A DNA stretch of 64,000 nucleotides from Aselliscus stoliczkanus (Eukaryota > Chordata > Mammalia > Chiroptera > Hipposideridae), in the NCBI GenBank assembly GCA_033961575.1, contig CM066733.1:65656921-65720920 (forward strand). The letters are read 5' to 3'. The position numbers were made by a program, and so were the translations under genes. Under the pieces are notes generated by a model. The model ran no database searches and had not been told where the DNA came from. It saw only the letters and a program-made list of their open reading frames with translations. Shown here piece after piece: positions 56,241 to 64,000 of this stretch; within the stretch, counting starts at the first letter, position 1; each line of letters opens with the position of its first letter.

Positions 56241-59200
56241 GACCCATTCAATGTTAGATATTAGATCCTGTGGGTGCTTTTATGCCAAAGAACAAAAACC
56301 TCATTTTCAACCCTGACAAACCTTTAGGGCTGCAAACCAGGTCAGGACAATGTGTTAACTTTTATGTTTTAAAAAGTATTAGTGAGCTTTTCTTTTTCTC
56401 TTTTAGTAGTCTTTCTCAAACATGTATATTGGGTAATTGAAGAGGGTATGTTTTGATTTAAAAAAATAGTCAAGCAATAAAGAAGACAAGCAATTAGTAA
56501 AAAGCTTTAGGATTTAATTCTTGATTATTTAAAGATTCATTTGAGACTTAAATCTTAAATCTGAAAAGTAAAAAGCAAGTGTGTGGTGTCTTAAAGTACA
56601 GTCAGCTAACAGTCCTATTCTAGTTCCTGATCAATTAGAAGAGCCAAGTAACTGGTGCTGGTTTTTAATCACCAATAAATTAAGCTTCCAAAAATTGCAT
56701 CTCTCCTCATAATTCAATAAGATGAGATTATTTTTTCCAACAATATGATTGGTCCTTTCTTCGGAGGGGTGGAGACAACAGGACAGTCTAGAAAATGAAT
56801 ACCTTTCACTTGATAATGTTCAAAATCAGCTGAAGTACAGAGTAACTAGAGTGTTGCTTTGGAAAGAACCAACAGGAAGGCATTGCAAGATCTCAGCAAA
56901 TCCGGCCTGAGAAGCCCTGGGAAAGAAACTGCTTTTGGCAGGACCTTAAATTGGTGAGTTTTAACAAGGGGATAAAATAACTAAGAAAGAACAAGTTCTA
57001 AGATTTACTTTCTGGAAAATAAGACTTTGAATTGCATGGTCAAAAGGAATTATGATGATAGCCAAGGAATGATTCATGGGGCAGAGACAATGGTTCTTAA
57101 TTCACTTTCTGGGGGTTCCCCCTTTTTTCTGTGGTTGTAAGAACTAGAAGTAAGTTAGACTTGGTCTGTTAAAATCTTCATTCTGAACACCAGTGTGTGA
57201 TTGATGACATCAATTATTTATCCTGTTAAGTTTAGGCCAAAACCTATCAATTAATGCTTATCAACTTATGCTTAAGAAGGCATCTCAGAAACAGAATTTT
57301 AGGTCAGGAGTAAGGCAAGGAAGGAACCCAGAAGTAGAATAATGACAGTCTGTAAAATTGCAGTTTCTGATCTGCCTGAAGTACTCTGAATTTCTTGCCA
57401 AAGTAACTGTGTTTCTCGTCTATTTGTTCCTCCTATTTTTTTTTTAAACCTTGTGTGGTATGGTTCATTTCTTTTTGAGAAAGAATGAATAGACTCAATT
57501 GCTGAAAATTATGCATGTATTTCATGTGGGCCATTATTATTACTGAGGACAGCTGCATAACTATAAATCACAGCTTCCATGATGAGTAGAGATGTATGAG
57601 CTTAGAGCTGGAGTATTTTGAATTTGGGAACTAAATAGGGGATTTCTGACCATTTTTGCAGTTATTTGGTTCTAAGTTTCTTTGTACAGTAGAATTTGAG
57701 GATTGGAGGAGGAAATCAAATGTCCACAGTGATGGTGCTGATCAAATGTGTTTCTAACTTGTGAAGGGTTTGCAAGTCCAGTGCTCTGTAATGTCTAGTG
57801 CTGTCAGGAGTCCTGAAGTTCCAGTTTCTTCTCTGGAGTTTACAGGTTCCTGGATGTTTTTGAGCCAATCTCTAGGCCAGGTGCTATCTTGATTACCTGC
57901 AGAGGTTTGGACTATTTGAGTGCTTCCTTGTAGGAAGTGCTCTTGGGTGTATAGGAGATCCCCTGGGAGGGGAAGGGAAGAATGACCCCAGGCCAGAGCT
58001 GGAGAGGCCTCGTGTTGAGGGCTGGCAATTAATTGTTGTAATTATCATATGGAATTTGTACCTTTTGCTTGGGAGAAGTGAGTTGGAGAGAATGTGGGAT
58101 ATATTAATTTGAAGGTTCTTACTCAGAAGTTCAAAGGAGGAGAGGTGGTTAAAATAGGATTTATGTGACAGTTAGCACTTCTTAAACATTAATATGAACA
58201 ATTTAAGACAACATTCAAGCAGACCTGTATTGCTCCCTATTCTTCCGTTACCTTAGATTTGTCAATTTGTTTCAAGCTGAACTGCTTGGAATAAAATGAC
58301 ATTGAAGCTATTATTCTCAACAGACAACGCTGACACTTTTTTACATGGCTTAGAAGATATTGAATTGAATTGATTGTTCTCTTGCTGGCTTGGCTCTGTG
58401 GAGAAAAATGGTCTCCTCTCCTTCCTTTTTTTCCTCCTTTGCTTTTTCTCCCCTTTCCTCCCTCCCTTCCTTTCTATGTGTCCTGCCATATTTCTAGTTA
58501 CGTGGGTTGAAGAGACTACGACTGTTTTCTTTTCTTTGCTAGCATCATAGTAAACCATGGCAGACAACACGAAGAGAGTATGTGCATTTCTGTTTGACAG
58601 CCAACCTCAGCTTTGTTGGCTGACCACGCATTTTCTTTTGACTGTGAACATTTCCTCTGTGCAGAAGGCAAGACTCTCATTAGCACTAATAGATAAAGGT
58701 CAGGTCTCTGGAGACTTAGACTGGAGGTATTTCAGCTCCCAAATTATTTATTTTATTTTTCGATTGCTACTTTGTTGAAGTGCTTACAGGTTCCCTTTGA
58801 ATGTACATGTAAAATAATACATATATTCCAAAATAACCCAAATCTTTTCACTAGAATACGGATTTGATCTACAACCTATTAGTATGAGTATTATTATTGC
58901 TTGATGCACATTAAGCACCTATAACTGTTGACACAGAAAGATAAAATCATTATGAAGAGCAGGCTTATGCGTACTGAATTTACAGAACACTCACTGAGCA
59001 AGAAGAGACATGATTACTGGGGAGAAAATACCCAGTGTCACCCGGGGCCTCAGCCTGTGGCTGACATGCATATCTAAGGCACTGCTCAGCACAGGATCAT
59101 GAGCCCAGGTATGAGCATCTTTCTACCTGTGGGGTGAGGTTTTCAGGGGCATGAGTCCTTTGCAGAAAAATCTTCTGTCTCAGCTCCTGTGAAGCATCCC

Positions 59201-62200
59201 ATCAATGGCAAAGCCCCAAGAAAAGTAATTCATGGAGTTAGTAGGGCCCTGCCACATCATCTATGGCCACAAAATATTTATATGAATGAATGAATGAATG
59301 GGTGCAAAATTTCACTAGTGTTATAAATAATCTGTAACAAATCTTGTATTAAAAATATAGACAATAAATATTATAAAGGTAACATACCAATGTTCCATAA
59401 TTAGAAAATGGAAATATCAAGTGCCTCCCCCCTCATAAAGAGTAAAGAAAAAAATTACTCCTAACATCACTATACATAATCACTATACTACCACTATTTA
59501 TATTTTTAAAATGTTAACCCTTCAACATATATTGTTCGATATAGTTCCCTATACTTCTGTTTCTCTTTAAAAATGTTTCATAAGCCTGATAACTAATTTC
59601 TTCCCCCCACCAAATATATTGTGAATATTTTACTATGTCAACAAAAGGTATCACTCCATTTTTTTTTTAGAGCACAATTTGATAGGAAAGGAATAAGGGG
59701 ATGGCATGAGACAGTGTCATGCTCAAATGGGGAAGGCCAAGCAGGAAGCTAAAGAGGAGAGAACAGAGACTAGAACAAAGGAACTAAAGAAAACTGACTT
59801 CCTGGTGTTTAACAAAGTACTTTCTGTGCACAATAGTGGACACAATAGTAGCCTGCTGATAATCTATCTGCAAGGTTGACATGCAAGGAAATTTGGTCCT
59901 GAGTTGTTGGCCCCTCACCATAAAACACTATCTTAAGCCAGTGGCCCAAATTTCTGAAGTTGATGTCAAAATAAATTTGACCACAGACCCTTTCTCCTGC
60001 AGGCTTGTTGTGGGTAATCCTTGAAGGCTAGTAAAAATGGGCAAACACGCACTTGACAAAGACCTGTATAAGCCATCCCGAGGACCCACACATTTCTAAA
60101 CAACTGTCTTGCTTGCATTTTATCAGGCTTCACACTAAGTAATTTTATCCCTAGAGGTTGAGTATTACAATTCTTGCTGCTCATCTTTCTTCCACATCCT
60201 CTCCCCAGCTCTTAGATGCTTCTTTGTTATCTTTCTGGACATTTCATGATCTTCCATATTCTATCAAGAATACCCATGGGTTCCATTGTTTCCAGCTCCC
60301 TCTCTGTCATAATTGATATAACCTATATCACACCTATTTTCAACTCCACTGGCTGCTGCCAGGTATCAAGGAACTAATTTCATGAACTCCTTTATATTAA
60401 AGTTTTCATGGGTGCTGATAGATTCACATCTTACATTCTCAGATGATATATACCTAGAAATAAATTTTAGGGTGACAATGCCTGAAGCAAAAAAATGGTA
60501 AGTTTCAGAGGCCAGAGCAGGCCAGGGGGGAAGCTCGTTTGGGGCAGAACACTGTTCAGACACTTTGCATAAGTAGCTATTTTCAGGGCCCATGCGTTTT
60601 GCTAACTCCTGCCTTAAACTAATGAAAATATAACAAGTCAAAGGGAAAATTTGTTGTCTCACATTTTTGGCTAATTCTAAGCCTGGATAAAGCCAAACAG
60701 TGTTAGACTGTCATCCCTGATACTAATTGATTGTGTTTATTTCCTATTAGGAGGTGACACTTTGCCATTCTCTTTTCCATATCTGCTAAATAGCCATTTT
60801 CTAAGTCCATTAAATTTAGACATGTGAGGACTTGCGTCTGGCTATGCCTCAAGTTACCCCTAAAATTTTATTGTGGAATCACAGAACAAAAATTTTTTTC
60901 AGGTTAATCCTAGTAACTCAAAGATATTTATAACTTTTATGGGTGATGAGGAGTGGAGATGTTTTCAGATTTTTCTGTAATAAGCTGTTTTGAGAATAGT
61001 CTTAAGAAGAAGTAACATTCATGGTCAAAAGGACCATTAATTAGTACATTTGAGGGCAGTAGAGTATATTTTATTCCTTAAAGGATTATGCTAATGTGAA
61101 TAATCACATACAATTTACTCCAAGAGGTTCACTTTATATCTTTGCATAGACTCATAGATTCTGGAGGGATCATGAGAAGTCATTAATTTTGTTTTCCACT
61201 TTTAGACAGATGTTTCTCTTGCAATTCCCTTGAACCTTCTCTGAACTTTTAGATTCTTCAAAGAAGCACTTCGAGTGGTATGCAGTATTTCCGCAGCAAC
61301 CCCCAAAATCCTTTATTTTCAATTTATGGTTAATTTTCTCTAGATGCAGTATGCTTTCAGAATTCCCAATCAGAAATGTGTTATTTCAATGCTTGATTCT
61401 TTAGTGCAGTTTTACTAAGGCTGCCTTCCCTGCCCCCCCTCAACCCTCTTGGAAATGATCTTTTTGCAGCTATCACAATCTCTGGAAGTTGTCCCCAAAC
61501 CCTGGCATCTAAAGAACAACTAGAACACAATCAGTAACCACTATACAAGAGAACAAGACTAAGTGTGCAGGTGATTCAGATGTGTGCTGACTGAGAACCA
61601 TTGGTTTTGACTGTAGGATGCTATCTCAGGTTGCTGGGGGATGTGGTGATGAGGTTTCAGAGTACCTGGAGAGAGAGAATGGGACACTACATACTATAGG
61701 CAGTCTTCAAATGCAGGAGGGAAAACAGGGAAGAAAATAATCAAGCAACCTGATTTTATTTGCACAGGTAACTCAGGTCCATTCAGTACTGAAAAGGGAA
61801 TTCTCTAAAACTGATCTCTGAACAAATAGAATCACGACCACCTGTTGCATCCATTATTGTATCTAGACCAGTTAATGTTGTTCTGCAGGCATACTTGTCG
61901 TGGTCATATCGCTCCTTCCTGCTTTTATCCTTCTCAGGTGATAAAACACCACCACCAAGTAATGATAATGACCCCTAACCTATGCTCTTTCTCACCTTCC
62001 ATTTTTCCTTTAAGATTAAAAGTTATTTTGTGCATATGAATATAAATAAGAGGAAGGATTAAGTAAATTAAGCAATATTAAGTACCCCTCACAGCATCTT
62101 AGCGGAAAGAAACAGGGATCCTCTCTCAAGTAGCTATTGAAGGAGCCATTTCTATCTTCTGAAGGATGTAGACTTTGGACAGGTCTTGAGGGTCAAGTGG

Positions 62201-62699
62201 AATTCGAATAGACTAGAAAGAAAGGTAACAGACACTATATATAGGGGGAACAACATGGGCAAAGTGTGGAGGTGAAAACGAGCCTGTAGTGTATGAAAGA
62301 ATCCCCAAATGGCCAATATATTTAGGGTTCTCTACCTCTCCCTGCCTCAGGAAACTACATAAGTCATGTGTTTGAAAAGATTTGGAAGCATCTACCCTCA
62401 AATATTTTATTTCCAAAATTGAATAGTAGCCTACATTTTGATAAGTGGATCCAGAAGAAAAAAAAGCCCATATATGATGTCAAGAGCAATTCTCCTGCAA
62501 GGGATGGTGGGCCCTACAGAACAAATCCCATTTTACCAGGCCGAGGTGCTATCACGTTTCACCATCATAGACTGTATTCCAATGAAGCCAGGCTTCTATC
62601 TCTTACACACTTTATCTTCATTTTTGCCTCCAATTATTTGCTTGTATTATTCCCCCATGGAAAATACCCTCCACAATGCTCACTGTCTATTAAAGCCCC

Positions 62700-62822
62700 T
62701 CAAAACTCAGCTGAAGTTTTACCACAGGGGGCACGGTTGAGAGATGGTTCATGGTGGCTTATTCAGCTTTGTTGAGATCTACACCAATTTGCTTTTCAGA
62801 CTCTTGGTCGCTTCAGGACAGC
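62700..62822 (+). promoter_or_regulatory. OPN5: OPN5 5' UTR and presumed promoter-proximal sequence
   Basis: Sequence immediately before the OPN5 ATG. No CpG island and no clear TATA box is visible. The transcription start cannot be placed, and a noncoding exon further upstream is possible. Assigned by position only. Confidence 0.35.
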
Positions 62823-62952
62823 ATGGCACTCAACCATACAGCCCTGCCCCAGGACGAGCGCCTGCCACACTACCTTTGGAATGGGGATCCCTTTGCTTCC
62901 AAACTTTCCTGGGAAGCGGATTTGGTGGCTGGCTTTTACTTAACAATAATTG
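62823..62952 (+). CDS. OPN5: OPN5 (neuropsin) first coding exon, 5' part of the gene only
   Basis: Neuropsin is a UV/violet-sensitive opsin of retina, hypothalamus and skin, and couples mainly to Gi. This exon encodes the extracellular N-terminus and the start of TM1: MALNHTALPQ..., then SKLSWEADLVAGFYLTIIG. It ends in phase 1 at donor 'gtaagc' (62953). Asn4-His-Thr is a glycosylation sequon. The ATG context (agcATGG, A at -3, G at +4) is strong. Against human OPN5 as I remember it, nearly every residue matches, with Trp-Asn at positions 19-20 where human has Arg-Asp. The exon carrying the rest of TM1 is not found before the right edge, so the retinal-binding lysine and everything downstream lie outside the window. 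Same strand as ADGRF4, about 36 kb downstream. Confidence 0.95.
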
Positions 62953-64000
62953 GTAAGCTGCCTTAATTTTTCTGTGCAAAAACTGCATCTAGAAAATTTG
63001 TGGGGTGACATGTTCGTTTTGTATAAAGATGCCAACACTCATGTGGATATTTTGCATGGAGGTGAAAAGTGGGAGGAGTTCAATAATGTTTCATAGAAAT
63101 GACTCTCTATTATCTTTACTTTTAGGGAAAAATATTCCCTTGATAATCCAAAGAAGTTTTACAGCAAAATAACTTAATCTTGAGGCTGCATTTCACTTTT
63201 GTTGCCTTAGTAGTTGGCTTGTCTTCTGAATAACAAAATCAATGATAATGAGCTCTTCTTTAAATAGAGTGCTTTTACTTGTTAAACAATACTTTGATAT
63301 AATCAAAATATTATAAGCTTAGAAGGGACCTTAGCAGTCATGTAGTTCAGCATCTTCTTTTCATGGCTGAGGAAACTCTTGCCCAGTGCTGTAGTGATGA
63401 TGGACTCACTGAGTTTACTTCATGTAAAGTTACACCATGATAGCATTACTAAGTGATTTTGGTAAGAGCTGAAAATATGTAAAGGTAATAAATGGAAGTC
63501 AGTCTAGGGGCAAAGGCTTCTGTGTATAATCCACAACATGGTACATGTGCTTCCAGACTATGCTATCCAATGCAGTGGCCACACATGATTCCTTGAACTG
63601 TGATTTTCCCAAATTGAGATGTGCTGTAGTGTAAATACACATCAGATACTGAAGACTTAGTACTAGAAAAAGTAATGTAAAACAACTCATTGATAATTAA
63701 AGACAAAATGACTACATGTCCCACCCATACCGTTTTGGATGTATTAGGTTAAATCAATATATTATTAAAATCAATTTATTAACATTTTTCCTTTGTTTAG
63801 TGTGGCTACCAGAAAAATTTTAAATACAAACATGGCTCAAATTTCTGGTTTACATTTCTATTGGACAGCACTAGTCTAGACAATTAGAATGCAACCACCA
63901 TACTTTTCTTAAATTTAAAATTGTTGCTTTAAATTTGGGTAACCAGCATGCAGGTGGGTTATATCTTTAGGTTTGTCTTCCGTCTTTAATCTTTTCAGAT
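62953..64000 (+). other. OPN5: OPN5 intron 1, 5' part
   Basis: Begins at donor 'gtaagc' after OPN5 exon 1 and runs off the window. No second exon is recognised. Holds the hAT element at 63555-63875 and a weak MIR-like patch at about 63320-63380. Confidence 0.85.
63555..63875 (-). mobile_element. hAT-type nonautonomous DNA transposon, near full length
   Basis: Left 'atgctatccaatgcagtggc' and right 'tttctattggacagcactag' are inverted ends (tgctgtccaatagaa type). Internal 'aaattgagatgtgctgtagt' and 'tagtgtggctaccagaaaaa' match the mammalian family that also left the fragment at 53935. Confidence 0.75.

Larger units (their letters stand above)
29461..62699. other. ADGRF4-OPN5 intergenic interval
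   Basis: About 33 kb with no protein gene I can support. Recognisable contents are MIR and L2 relics, MaLR LTRs, Tigger and hAT elements, L1 3' ends, several young tRNA-derived SINEs, the MDH1 retrocopy and microsatellites, listed separately. Stretches such as 33900-36800, 43000-45100, 50000-51600 and 56300-62000 show nothing I can name. Their short open frames have no splice or domain support. Confidence 0.7.

Noticed and set aside
62368..62775. 135-codon open frame just before OPN5
   Set aside because: It does not connect to the OPN5 frame, part resembles an L2 relic ('ctcaaaactcagctgaagtt'), and human OPN5 starts at the downstream ATG.
1..64000. CRISPR array, prophage, operon or other prokaryotic system
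   Set aside because: Repeat classes, introns and gene structure are mammalian throughout; regular repeats here are microsatellites or transposons.

Overview
The window is nuclear DNA from a placental mammal. It has long introns with GT-AG splice sites, sparse coding exons, and dense L1, L2, MIR, MaLR LTR, Tigger and hAT relics. The youngest repeats are tRNA-derived SINEs whose body carries a 'gagggccagtgacactgccctc' module, plus longer relatives ending in 'ccccaataaaatct'. From memory of SINE families this combination suggests a bat of the rhinolophoid (horseshoe or leaf-nosed) group. That placement is an inference at about even confidence; 'laurasiatherian-type placental mammal' is much safer.

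Layout. Positions 1-15259 contain no exon I can support, only repeats and unassigned sequence. Positions 15260-26976 (+) hold the whole coding region of the adhesion GPCR ADGRF4 (GPR115) in eight coding exons. They join without a frame break into 691 codons plus stop. Positions 26977-62700 are a gene-poor interval of about 36 kb made of layered transposable elements, with one 5'-truncated retrocopy of cytosolic malate dehydrogenase (MDH1) at 54713-55128. Positions 62823-62952 (+) are the first coding exon of OPN5 (neuropsin); the rest of that gene lies beyond the right edge. ADGRF4 followed by OPN5 on one strand matches the human chromosome 6p12.3 order as I know it. ADGRF2, expected to the left, was not recognised in the first 15 kb.

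The two genes both encode seven-transmembrane receptors but have no known shared pathway. ADGRF4 is an orphan adhesion receptor of epithelial surfaces whose proteolysis site is degenerate. OPN5 is a short-wavelength opsin. The least ordinary content is mobile-element structure. There are three mariner-like deletion derivatives in 10 kb that all keep the same transposase C-terminal reading frame, a head-to-tail SINE pair inside a single target duplication, a composite long SINE present twice, and a three-layer insertion stack (L1, then a DNA transposon, then a SINE) with matching target duplications at both levels. I found no CRISPR array, operon, prokaryotic feature or clearly new gene system.
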